From an uncultured Clostridia bacterium (GTDB lineage Bacteria > Bacillota > Clostridia > Oscillospirales > Oscillospiraceae), in NCBI GenBank assembly GCA_947383645.1, contig CANDEH010000026.1:1-26295 (forward strand): a stretch of DNA of 26,295 nt, given 5' to 3'. Shown in pieces: positions 1-6,859 of the stretch. The position numbers and the translations under genes were made by a program. The notes below the pieces were generated by a model that saw only the letters and a list, made by a program, of their open reading frames with translations, searched no databases and was not told the origin of the DNA. Every line of letters starts with the position of its first letter. Within the stretch, counting starts at the first letter, position 1.

Positions 1-47
1 GAGATGCAGAATCGTGACTGGAGTTCAGACGTGTGCTCTTCCGATCT
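1..47 (+). other. Illumina adapter contamination (P7 end, 8-nt index, read-2 primer)
   Basis: Bases 1-5 (gagat) match the end of the Illumina P7 primer. Bases 6-13 (gcagaatc) are in the position of an 8-nt i7 index. Bases 14-47 match the 34-nt TruSeq read-2 primer, from GTGACTGGAG to TTCCGATCT. This is the reverse complement of 3' adapter read-through from short inserts, and it was assembled onto the contig end. It is not genomic; any open frame crossing it, such as one starting at base 33, is an artefact. Confidence 0.98.
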
Positions 48-67
48 GACCAGTCCGCAGACTGGTC
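48..67 (-). terminator. Probable terminator stem of the parA-ComFB operon, cut by adapter
   Basis: GACCAGT (48-54) and ACTGGTC (61-67) are perfect 7-bp arms around a 6-nt loop. The stem lies 20 bases beyond the stop of the minus-strand ComFB-like gene, where a terminator is expected. The T-run that should follow on the minus strand would fall where adapter sequence begins, so it cannot be seen. It could instead be a fold-back artefact at the adapter junction. Confidence 0.5.
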
Positions 68-87
68 CCGCCTCTCTCGTTTGAAAT

Positions 88-1017
88 TTAATCTCTCCCG
101 TGGTGCGGCCGGTCCATCACCAGCTTACAGGCCCGGGTCAGCTGGGCGAAGATGGTGCTGGAGTAGCGGCCCTCGTAGATGGTCAGCATGGGCACCATCT
201 CGTTCTTGTGCATCACCACGTACTTGGGCACAAGATTTGACAGGGTCAGCGCCTTCACATCCATCTCGCACCGGCGGCAGGGACACAGCCCGAACATCTG
301 GATATACCGGGGGGCCTTCTCCTCCACCAAAATCTGCATCACGTTGACGTAGTTGAGCCCCTCGTCGTTGGGGTCCACGTCGGCGGTGTGGGTCAGCACC
401 TCCGGGTTCTCCTGCATGGTCACAGGCAGGTCATACCCCCGTCCCCCGTCGGGCAGGGGCTCCGGCTCGATGGCCGCCATGGCCTCCGGGGGCAGATCCC
501 CCAGCTCCTCCGCCACGGGAGGCATCTCCAAAGTCTGGACAGCCTCCGCCGCCTCTTCCATCAAATTCTCCGCCATAGGCTCCTCCCCCTGTGCCGCGGC
601 GGCTTCTGCTTCAGGCTCCGCCGGCTCCTCCGCTGCCTCCTCCTCCGTATGCGCGGCCTCCGCCGCCTCCGGGGCCGGGCTCTCAGCCGCAGGCTCGGCC
701 TCGACCGCCTCTGTCTCCGCTTCCTCGGGCACACTCACCGGCTCCTCCGCCGGCGTCTCTCCCTCGGGGAACTCCTCCTCCAGCGCCTGCAAAATCTGGC
801 CGGAGAGCTGCTCGTCGTTGGACCGGGCCACCTCTAAAATCGGCGGCGTCAGGGGCCGGGAGGCCGGCGCAGGCGCGACAGGCGCGGCGGTCTCGCCGCC
901 CTCCGCAGTTTCCGCCGGGACGGCCGGCGCGGTCTCCGCCTCTGCGCCGGGGGCGGTGAGCAGGTTCAGCACGTGGGCGGTCTTCGTGCTCTTCGCGTTC
1001 TTCTTGCTTGCAGCCAT
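88..1017 (-). CDS. ComFB-like domain protein with basic N-terminus and long acidic A/E/P linker
   Basis: This is a 309-residue protein. The C-terminal ~100 residues (about 204-309) resemble the late-competence protein ComFB: a helix ending PRYIQMFG, a CPCRRC cysteine cluster (C245, C247, C250), then DVKALTLSNLVPKYV. ComFB in Bacillus is only about 100 residues, so two thirds of this protein is extra. Residues 1-14 are Lys-rich (MAASKKNAKSTKTA). Residues about 22-200 are low-complexity Ala/Glu/Pro, interrupted by one helix-like stretch (PPILEVARSNDEQLSGQ, about 58-74). The ATG is preceded by AAGGAGAG, and the gene starts 29 nt after the ParA stop, so the two are very probably co-transcribed. 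ComFB-family domains have been reported to bind cyclic dinucleotides; that activity here is inferred from family only. In Bacillus, comFB also lies next to late flagellar genes. The exact job is unknown: a ParA partner is a hypothesis, a competence role is possible. Confidence 0.75.
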   Translation of the reverse strand: MAASKKNAKSTKTAHVLNLLTAPGAEAETAPAVPAETAEGGETAAPVAPAPASRPLTPPILEVARSNDEQLSGQILQALEEEFPEGETPAEEPVSVPEEAETEAVEAEPAAESPAPEAAEAAHTEEEAAEEPAEPEAEAAAAQGEEPMAENLMEEAAEAVQTLEMPPVAEELGDLPPEAMAAIEPEPLPDGGRGYDLPVTMQENPEVLTHTADVDPNDEGLNYVNVMQILVEEKAPRYIQMFGLCPCRRCEMDVKALTLSNLVPKYVVMHKNEMVPMLTIYEGRYSSTIFAQLTRACKLVMDRPHHGRD

Positions 1018-1046
1018 GGTACTCTTCTCTCCTTACCTTGGTATCG

Positions 1047-1823
1047 TTATCGTCCCATCTCCGGGCCGTACTCCCGCTGAATCTCCCTGAGCAGGGCCCG
1101 GAAATCCCCCGCGGGCTTGGAGCCGGGGGCGTAGGTCAGCACGCTCTCCCCGTGGGCCGGGGCCTCGGCCACCGCCACGCTGGTGCGGATCTTGGTGCGG
1201 AAGACCTTCGTGTCCAGCTGGGAGGCGATCTGGGCGGCCATGTCCAGCACCTCCCGGTTCAGCGTGAAGCGCTGGTTGTACTTGTTGAGCAGGATGCCCA
1301 GCACCTTCAGCCGGGAGTTGTAGTGCCTTCGGACGGTGTCGATGGTCTCGCGGATCTGGGCCACGCCCAGGAGGCTGAGGATCTCCGGGGCCATGGGGAT
1401 CACCAGCCCGTCGGCGGCCACGTAGGCGTTCACCGTCAGCACGTTCAGCGCCGGCGGCGTGTCGATGATGATATAGTCGTACTCCTCCTGCACCTCGCTG
1501 AGCTGATTGCGCAGCAGAAATTCCCGGCCGGGCCGGTTAAACTCCAGCTCCGCCGCGCTGAGCAGGATGTTGGAGGGGACGATGTCCCCGCACTCCGAGG
1601 GCATAATCACATCCCGGATGGGGCAGGTGCCCCGCATGACGTCGTAGATGGTGGAGCAGTGCTCGATATCCAGGCCCAGGCAGAAGCCCAGACTCCCCTG
1701 CGGGTCCAGATCCACGCCCAGCACCCTGGCCCCCTGCTGGCGCAGCCCGGCCAGCAGCGAGCACGCGGTGGTCGTCTTCCCTACCCCGCCCTTCTGGTTG
1801 GTGATGGCGATTACAGCTGACAA
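1047..1823 (-). CDS. ParA/Soj-family P-loop ATPase, TTG start
   Basis: This 258-residue cytoplasmic ATPase of the ParA/MinD family is close to the usual Soj length. The deviant Walker A is KGGVGKTT near residue 11; Walker A' is VDLDPQGS near residue 38; Walker B is YIIIDTPP near residue 117. ParA proteins dimerise on ATP, bind DNA or a surface, and are released by a partner's basic N-terminal peptide. The start reads TTG (1823-1821) with AAGGGGGA nine bases upstream; no better ATG exists before the Walker A. The next gene is not parB but the ComFB-like protein, and its Lys-rich N-terminus resembles ParA-activating peptides. It is divergent from fliD. It could be the chromosomal Soj, but the missing parB and the flagellar setting favour an orphan positioning ParA. 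It lacks the N-terminal extension typical of FlhG. Confidence 0.92.
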   Translation of the reverse strand: MSAVIAITNQKGGVGKTTTACSLLAGLRQQGARVLGVDLDPQGSLGFCLGLDIEHCSTIYDVMRGTCPIRDVIMPSECGDIVPSNILLSAAELEFNRPGREFLLRNQLSEVQEEYDYIIIDTPPALNVLTVNAYVAADGLVIPMAPEILSLLGVAQIRETIDTVRRHYNSRLKVLGILLNKYNQRFTLNREVLDMAAQIASQLDTKVFRTKIRTSVAVAEAPAHGESVLTYAPGSKPAGDFRALLREIQREYGPEMGR

Positions 1824-1870
1824 AATCTTTTTCCCCCTTGTAAATTCTCTTTGTGGAAACTCTTAACTTT

Positions 1871-1899
1871 ACTATACTACGTGACGATAAAAAAGTACA
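1871..1899 (-). promoter_or_regulatory. Possible sigma-A promoter of the parA operon
   Basis: Read on the minus strand, TATAGT (1876-1871) is a 5/6 match to the -10 box. It lies 17 bases downstream of TGTACT (1899-1894), a weak -35. The start codon lies about 50 bases further on. The -35 match is poor, so this is only a candidate. Confidence 0.3.
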
Positions 1900-1930
1900 G
1901 AGGGTTTCTATTTTTTCTTTGTTTTCCCGA

Positions 1931-1958
1931 TAAAGGTTTTTTCCACCCATTCCGATAT
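1931..1958 (+). promoter_or_regulatory. Sigma-28 (SigD) promoter of fliD
   Basis: TAAA at 1931-1934, a 16-nt spacer, then TCCGATAT at 1951-1958 matches the SigD consensus TAAA-N15-GCCGATAT with one -10 mismatch. It lies 36 bases before the fliD start, giving a short leader. The flagellin and yjfB-like genes carry matching promoters. Confidence 0.85.
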
Positions 1959-1994
1959 CATTTGTATAGATTATCTGCTAAAGGAGAGATGAAT

Positions 1995-4793
1995 ATGGCG
2001 TCTATCAACGGTGTCAGCAGCAAAAACGGCGTCAGCAGCCTGTACAACAGCTCCAACATCATCAGCGGCCTGGCCAGCGGCCTGGATACCGAGAGCATGA
2101 TCGAGGGTCTGGTCCAAAGCTACCAGAACAAGATCACCTCCCTGAGCCAGAAGGCCACCAAGGTGGAGTGGAAGCAGGACGCCTACCGGAGCATTATCTC
2201 CAAGATGACCGGTTTTTCAAGCAAATATGCCTCCTATACCTCCGGCACGAACCTTCTGTCCCCCTCCTTCTTCAACAACGCCATCAACGTGGCCACCCAG
2301 GGCAAGTACGCCGACAAGGTCACCGCCAGCGGCAAGACCGGCAGCGACATCTCCCTGGACCGGGTGACCCGTCTGGCCACCGCCGCCCAGTTCCGCACCA
2401 AGGGCAACCTGATCGCCGGCGACGGCAAGAGCATCGAGGCGGCCGAGGCCCTGGACCTCAAAGGCAAGACCACCCTGGGCGCCCTCAGCGGCAGCCTGAC
2501 GCTGACCTACGGCAACAACAACATCAGCCTCTCCTTCGACGAGGTGGCCGACAAGGAGGCCCTGGCCGAGCTCCGGGAGAAGAACCCGAAGATGACCGAG
2601 ACCGAGGCCCTGGCCGCCCTCATCAACCAGAAGCTGGACGGGCAGAAGATCTCCTTCAGCGGCGGCGGCTCCGCCGACGCCAAGGACCGCATCCTGGTGA
2701 AGGCCGACGGCCTGAACATCACCTTCTCCGACAAGTCCAGCGCCGGCAACTCCGTCTACCTCTCCAGCGCCAGCGGCAACGTGGCGGAGACCCTGGGCCT
2801 GGACCTGGAGAACGCCAAGACGGATAAGCCCGCCTCCATCAAGCTCAACTACGACTTCTCCACCACCAGAGAGGTGAACAACGCCGAGTACCTCTCCGGC
2901 AAGACCATGAACCTGAGCCTGGACGGCAGCGTCAAGCAGATCAAGCTGCCCGAGATCAAGGGCAGCAGCGGCAATTACAAGATCGTGGACGCCGACGGCA
3001 AGGCCATCGACTACACCGCCGAGAACTACACCAAGGTCCTCAACGACGCGCTGCAAAAGGCCTACAAGGGCAAGGTCACCGTGGAGAACACGGGAACGGA
3101 CGGCGATCTCAAGCTGCGCTTCAACGTGCAGGAGGGCTCGGATCTGGTCATCAACACCGACGTGGGCGAGGCCCTGGGCATCGGCCGGGCGGCCACCAGC
3201 TACCTGAACACCAGCAAGACCCTGGAGGACCTCCTGGGCAAGGAGAAGCTGGAGGGCCTCACCGCCGCCAAGGACAAGGACGGCAAGGAGCTTCTGGACG
3301 ACAAGGGCAACAAGCTCTACGAGTTCAAGATCAACGACGTGGTGGTGGGCAAGTACAGCAAGGACACCAAGCTCTCCGAGATTCTCAGCGACATCAACGC
3401 CAACAAGGACGCCGGCATGAAGGTGAGCTACTCCCAGACCACCAAGAATTTCACCTTCACCTCCAAGGAGACCGGCGCCGACAGCGAGGTCAAGATCAGC
3501 GGCGGCCTGGCCGAGGCCATGTTCGGCTCCACCGAGATCAGCGACCGGAGCGGCAGCAGCTTTGCCGAGTCCTTTGGCGTGGATTGGCTGGGGGACGATG
3601 AGACCGCAAAGTTTTCCTTTACACTGCCCGGAGGCAGCGTCCTGGAGCTGGGCGTCACAAAGGACACCAAAATTGAGGACGTCATCAAGGACCTGGAGAA
3701 GTCTCCCAAGGGCAAGAATTACTCCTTTGCCTACAACAACTACACAGGTCAGATTGAGGCGAAAGACAGGAAGAGCGGCGCGCTGACCGAAATCAAAATA
3801 ACGGATCCGTATGGCGACGATATCGAGCCCGACACCACCAAATGGCCCTCTATCGACTATACGCCCGGCCAGGACGCCGAGTTCACCGTCACGGTCAACG
3901 GCGAGACCATCAACATGAAGCGCTCCAGCAACAGCGTGAACATCGACGGGCTCACCATCACCATGAAGGACACCTTCGACGGCTCCAAAAACGAGGACGG
4001 GACGGACGCTGTCACCAACGCCGGCAAGCCTCTGAACGCCGTCACCTTCAAGACCTCCACCGACTCCGACAAGATCGTGGACGCGGTGAAGAGCATGATC
4101 GCCGACTACAACGAGATGATGGGCGAGATCAAGCGCGCCTACTCCACCCTGCCCTATCAGAAGACCAACGGCGCCTTCGCCAACTACGAGCCCCTCACCG
4201 AGGACGACAAGGCCGGCATGTCCGAGAGCGCCATCGAGCGCTACGAGGAGAAGGCCAAGCAGGGCATCCTCTTCGGCGACCGGAACCTCTCCGCCCTCTA
4301 TGACAAGCTGCGCAACGCGTTCACCATGACCGGCGAGGACGGGGCCGCCCTCAGGAAGATGGGCATCTCCACCTCCTACTCCACCAGCGACGGCTCCATG
4401 ACCATCACCCTGGACGAGGGCAAGCTGCGCGACATGCTGGACAGCGATCCCGACGCGGTAACCCGCGTGTTCACCAAGAGCACGGAGAACGGCTCCGCCA
4501 CCAACGGCATCATGCAGAGCATGAAGAATACCCTGGACTCCTACGGCCGCCTCACCGGCGCCACCAAGGGTATTCTGGTGGAGCAGGCGGGTACGCCGCT
4601 GGCCTCCCTGTCTCTGATGAACAACAGCTGGCAGAAGGAGATCGACAAGATCAACAACGACATCGAGAAGTGGCAGGATAAGCTCTCCGCCCAGGTGGAC
4701 CGCTACACCAGCCAGTTCAGCCGCCTGGAGCAGCTGATTAACCAGATGAACTCCCAGAGCTCCGCGCTGATGGGAATGATGGGAATGGGCTGA
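1995..4793 (+). CDS. fliD: Flagellar filament cap protein FliD (HAP2)
   Basis: FliD caps the growing filament and folds exported flagellin. The 932-residue product is long for the family. The N-terminal FliD domain is clear (IISGLASGLDTESMIEGLV, about residues 22-40, followed by a heptad-rich helix). Two flagellin-hook-IN-like motifs appear near residues 450-510 and 535-600. The C-terminal FliD domain runs from about 635 to 915 (VDAVKSMIADYNEMM near 695) and ends in a coiled coil and a Met/Gly tail. The frame is open further upstream, but ATG 1995 is chosen because AAGGAG at 1981-1986 lies 8 nt before it; ATG 1989 would be too close. The gene is first in a run fliD, fliS, FliT-like, ABC ATPase. 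One stretch, about 3555-3860, uses AAA, TTT, GAT and ACA codons rarely used elsewhere in the gene, suggesting a recombined surface segment. Confidence 0.97.
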   Translation: MASINGVSSKNGVSSLYNSSNIISGLASGLDTESMIEGLVQSYQNKITSLSQKATKVEWKQDAYRSIISKMTGFSSKYASYTSGTNLLSPSFFNNAINVATQGKYADKVTASGKTGSDISLDRVTRLATAAQFRTKGNLIAGDGKSIEAAEALDLKGKTTLGALSGSLTLTYGNNNISLSFDEVADKEALAELREKNPKMTETEALAALINQKLDGQKISFSGGGSADAKDRILVKADGLNITFSDKSSAGNSVYLSSASGNVAETLGLDLENAKTDKPASIKLNYDFSTTREVNNAEYLSGKTMNLSLDGSVKQIKLPEIKGSSGNYKIVDADGKAIDYTAENYTKVLNDALQKAYKGKVTVENTGTDGDLKLRFNVQEGSDLVINTDVGEALGIGRAATSYLNTSKTLEDLLGKEKLEGLTAAKDKDGKELLDDKGNKLYEFKINDVVVGKYSKDTKLSEILSDINANKDAGMKVSYSQTTKNFTFTSKETGADSEVKISGGLAEAMFGSTEISDRSGSSFAESFGVDWLGDDETAKFSFTLPGGSVLELGVTKDTKIEDVIKDLEKSPKGKNYSFAYNNYTGQIEAKDRKSGALTEIKITDPYGDDIEPDTTKWPSIDYTPGQDAEFTVTVNGETINMKRSSNSVNIDGLTITMKDTFDGSKNEDGTDAVTNAGKPLNAVTFKTSTDSDKIVDAVKSMIADYNEMMGEIKRAYSTLPYQKTNGAFANYEPLTEDDKAGMSESAIERYEEKAKQGILFGDRNLSALYDKLRNAFTMTGEDGAALRKMGISTSYSTSDGSMTITLDEGKLRDMLDSDPDAVTRVFTKSTENGSATNGIMQSMKNTLDSYGRLTGATKGILVEQAGTPLASLSLMNNSWQKEIDKINNDIEKWQDKLSAQVDRYTSQFSRLEQLINQMNSQSSALMGMMGMG

Positions 4794-4853
4794 TGCCTCC
4801 CGGAAGGCGCCCCGCATCCTTTTGAAAGAAGTTTCACTTTGCCCCGCGTCTCA

Positions 4854-4885
4854 CCCTTTCTCCTCCCCGCGGGGAGGGGAAAGGG
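4854..4885. repeat. GC-rich palindrome in the fliD-fliS gap
   Basis: ccctttctcctcccc (4854-4868) faces ggggaggggaaaggg (4871-4885), a near-perfect 15-bp stem with a 2-nt centre. No T-run follows on either strand, so it is not a canonical terminator. It may process or slow the fliD-fliS transcript, or be an interspersed palindrome; both strands translate to nearly the same peptide because of the symmetry. Confidence 0.6.
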
Positions 4886-4918
4886 TTCGACGCTCGCTTT
4901 TGCGCTTGCGCGCATGTT

Positions 4919-4967
4919 TGAAATCTGTGGATTTCAGAGGAGTCAAAATTTCGCTGCACTCTGCGCC
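4919..4967. repeat. TGAAATC palindrome plus inverted copy of a dispersed intergenic motif
   Basis: TGAAATC (4919-4925) and GATTTCA (4930-4936) form a stem identical to the core of the two palindromes at 25736-25807. Just after it, ATTTCGCTGCACTCTGCGCC (4948-4967) is the reverse complement, with few changes, of the GAGCGCAGCGAA motif at about 8807-8820 and 14905-14917. The rest of the 270-nt gap between fliD and fliS shows no gene. Confidence 0.6.
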
Positions 4968-5063
4968 GCAAGCCTTTTCCTGCATCTCTATGCGGAGATA
5001 TGATTTGGCCCCGTGGGGCAGTCAATTTTGTCAACAGTCCCCCAGTGAGAAAGGATCACCGAA

Positions 5064-5441
5064 ATGGATATGAGAGGCTATCAGCAGTATAAACAGCAAT
5101 CCATCAACTCCATGACAGCCGGGGAGCTGCTGCTCCTGCTGTACGACGAGCTGGTCAAGCGCAGTACTATCGCCTCCATGGCCCTGGACAAGGAGGACTT
5201 CCCCCTGTTTGAGAACTCGGTGGACCGCTGCGTGGACATCGTCAACTATCTGGATGAGACACTGGACCACCAGTACCCCATCAGCAAGGATTTAAGCCGC
5301 ATGTATGAGTTCTTCACCTACCAGCTGGGCCGGATCAAGATTGGCCGGAACAAGGCGGAGCTGGAGCGCCTGCGCCCCATGCTCTCGGAGATGCGCGACG
5401 CCTTCCGCACCGCCGAGAAGAACACCTCCGGCGGAAAGTGA
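5064..5441 (+). CDS. fliS: Flagellin export chaperone FliS
   Basis: FliS binds the C-terminal helices of flagellin in the cytoplasm, prevents early polymerisation and delivers it to the export gate. The 125-residue all-helical product has the family length. It shows the N-terminal YQQYKQQSINSMTAGELLLLLYDELVK signature in pieces (GYQQYKQQSI, TAGELLLLLYDELVK) and the later LDETLDHQYPISKDLSRMYEF segment. AAAGGA at 5050-5055 stands 8 nt before ATG 5064; the second ATG at 5070 is also possible. It follows fliD after a 270-nt structured gap and is followed 6 nt later by a FliT-like gene, the normal fliD-fliS-fliT order. Confidence 0.95.
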   Translation: MDMRGYQQYKQQSINSMTAGELLLLLYDELVKRSTIASMALDKEDFPLFENSVDRCVDIVNYLDETLDHQYPISKDLSRMYEFFTYQLGRIKIGRNKAELERLRPMLSEMRDAFRTAEKNTSGGK

Positions 5442-5447
5442 GCCTCT

Positions 5448-5843
5448 ATGATGAATGCAAGTGATTGGCTGGACTTAACCGTGCTGGAGCGGAAGAAGTA
5501 CAACTATCTCAACGAGACGCTGGATCTCACCCAGCAGATCGGCGCCGCCCTGGATCACGACGACCAGGTCACGCTGAAGATGCTTGTGGCCCTGCGTCAG
5601 GAGCCGATTCTCTGCCTGGAGGAGCTCAAGCACACCATCTCTGCGCGGACGCAGGACCTACCCCCGGAGGATCAAGAGCGCGTAAAGGCGCTCCTTTCGG
5701 GGGCTTCTCCGCGGACGCAGGAGGAGACCTCCTTCGTACAGCAGGCCTCCATCGTCGGCCGCCTGCTGCAGCGGGTGGTGGAGCTGGACCGGACCGTCAG
5801 CCTGCGTCTGGCCGGCAGCAACTCTGTCTACCACAACCGCTGA
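5448..5843 (+). CDS. FliT/FlgN-like small flagellar protein (putative export chaperone)
   Basis: This 131-residue, mostly helical protein lies 6 nt after fliS. FliT, the FliD chaperone, occupies this place in many Bacillota. It starts MMNASDWLDLTVLERKKYNYLNET and carries repeated amphipathic stretches (DLTQQIGAALDHDDQVTLKML, QERVKALLSG, IVGRLLQRVVELDR), consistent with a short helical bundle. There is no signal peptide or membrane segment. Sequence resemblance to FliT/FlgN is weak, so the call depends mostly on gene order and predicted helicity. The ribosome site is poor (GGCGGAAAG), suggesting translational coupling to fliS. Two adjacent ATG codons (5448, 5451) are possible starts. Confidence 0.6.
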   Translation: MMNASDWLDLTVLERKKYNYLNETLDLTQQIGAALDHDDQVTLKMLVALRQEPILCLEELKHTISARTQDLPPEDQERVKALLSGASPRTQEETSFVQQASIVGRLLQRVVELDRTVSLRLAGSNSVYHNR

Positions 5844-5938
5844 GCGCCGCGGCAGATCTGCCCCGCAAGACGGGACCGCCGGCAGACGGCTTTGCCGGCA
5901 GCCTCAGATTCTCCAACAAGGTAAGGAGCCCCAGTCAA

Positions 5939-6676
5939 ATGGCGGAAATTCGTTTGGAAAATGTTTCAAAGCGGTACAAAGCCGAGGGCCGCATCCAGTA
6001 CGCGGTCCGGGACATCACCCTCACCATTGAGCAGGGGGAGTTCGTCTTTCTTATCGGCAGCAGCGGGGCGGGCAAGAGTACCCTCCTCAAGCTGATTAGC
6101 CGGGAGATCACCCCCGACGAGGGCGTGGTCTACCTCAACAACATGAATATGGCCCGGTACATCGGCCCCTGGCGCGCCCAGCTCTCCCGCGCCTTCGGCG
6201 TGGTCAGCCAGCAGTCCCTCCTGATCCGCAAGCGCACCATCGGGGACAACCTGCTCATCGCCGCCCGGGCCACCGGCATGTACCGCAAGGGCCAGAAGGC
6301 CGTACCCAAGGCCCTAGGCATCGTGGGACTGCCCGGGGTGGAGTCCTGCTTCCCCGCCGAGCTCTCCATCGGGGAGTGCCGCCGGGCGGAGCTGGCCCGG
6401 GCTCTGATCTCCAGCCCCCCAATTTTACTCCTGGACGAGTTGACAGCGAACCTGGATGATGATAATATTTGGGATATGATGCACCTTCTCAAGGAGCTCA
6501 ACGACCACGGTACCACCATCGTCATGGCCACACACGCCAGCCAGTACGTGAACATCATGCGCAAGCGGGTGATTACTCTGGTGGACGGTCGGATTGTGGG
6601 GGACGTGCGGAACGGGAAATACGGCGATATCGCGGGACCATCCAAGGGCGGTTCGCCTTCAGATATCATTCCGTAG
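5939..6676 (+). CDS. Orphan FtsE-like ABC ATPase
   Basis: This 245-residue ABC ATPase is of the FtsE/LolD type. Walker A is GSSGAGKST (about residues 39-47), the Q-loop is VVSQQS, the signature is LSIGE (instead of LSGGE), Walker B plus D-loop is ILLLDELTANLD (Leu where most family members have Pro after the catalytic Glu), and the H-loop is MATHAS. ATG 5939 is chosen because AAGGAG (5923-5928) precedes it by 10 nt and the protein begins with the typical MAEIRLENVSKRYKAEG; the frame is open further upstream but overlaps the FliT-like gene. FtsE normally works with FtsX to control peptidoglycan hydrolases. No FtsX or other membrane partner lies nearby; the next gene is a chemoreceptor 183 nt away. 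Active residues are kept, so it is probably functional, but its partner and role in a flagellar cluster are unknown. Confidence 0.85.
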   Translation: MAEIRLENVSKRYKAEGRIQYAVRDITLTIEQGEFVFLIGSSGAGKSTLLKLISREITPDEGVVYLNNMNMARYIGPWRAQLSRAFGVVSQQSLLIRKRTIGDNLLIAARATGMYRKGQKAVPKALGIVGLPGVESCFPAELSIGECRRAELARALISSPPILLLDELTANLDDDNIWDMMHLLKELNDHGTTIVMATHASQYVNIMRKRVITLVDGRIVGDVRNGKYGDIAGPSKGGSPSDIIP

Positions 6677-6755
6677 CACACAGCACACGATATACGATTT
6701 TAGAAGATAAGGGTGGGAAACAGTGTGAGCATGCATCAAATCAGCTTCGGCCTCC

Positions 6756-6851
6756 GCGCAAGGCTCTGCGCGGACCCCCGGGGACGGCCCGGGACACCGG
6801 ATCGAACGACATTTTTCCGTGTACCAATGTTCGTAAGAAACATTTAGGAGG
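6756..6851 (+). promoter_or_regulatory. Structured leader before the chemoreceptor gene
   Basis: The 183-nt gap holds a CCGCGCA/TGCGCGG stem (7 bp, loop AGGCTC) near 6757-6776, and an AATGTT/AACATT stem near 6826-6844 just ahead of the AGGAGG ribosome site (6846-6851). No T-run and no clear sigma-28 promoter are seen, so the promoter of the chemoreceptor gene is not identified. Confidence 0.35.
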
Positions 6852-6859
6852 AAATACAT

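Noticed and set aside
1851..1994. In-frame upstream extension of fliD
   Set aside because: It would run through the sigma-28 promoter; AAGGAG fits ATG 1995.
2217..4817. 866-residue open frame antisense to fliD
   Set aside because: It arises because C-ending codons leave the opposite strand without stops; composition is Val/Gly/Leu-repetitive, there is no ribosome site, and fliD is certain on the plus strand.
4854..4885. Terminator between fliD and fliS
   Set aside because: The stem is strong but neither strand has a T-run after it.
5465..5938. N-terminal extension of the FtsE-like frame
   Set aside because: It overlaps the FliT-like gene in another frame and is Gly/Pro/Ala-rich; AAGGAG before ATG 5939 and the FtsE-type start settle the case.
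6686..6693. CACGATAT as a sigma-28 -10 box for the chemoreceptor
   Set aside because: Only 6 of 8 bases match and there is no TAAA at the right distance.
6677..6859. Possible cyclic-di-GMP riboswitch before the chemoreceptor gene
   Set aside because: The conserved GEMM core could not be found by eye here, nor in the other gaps; only simple stems are seen.
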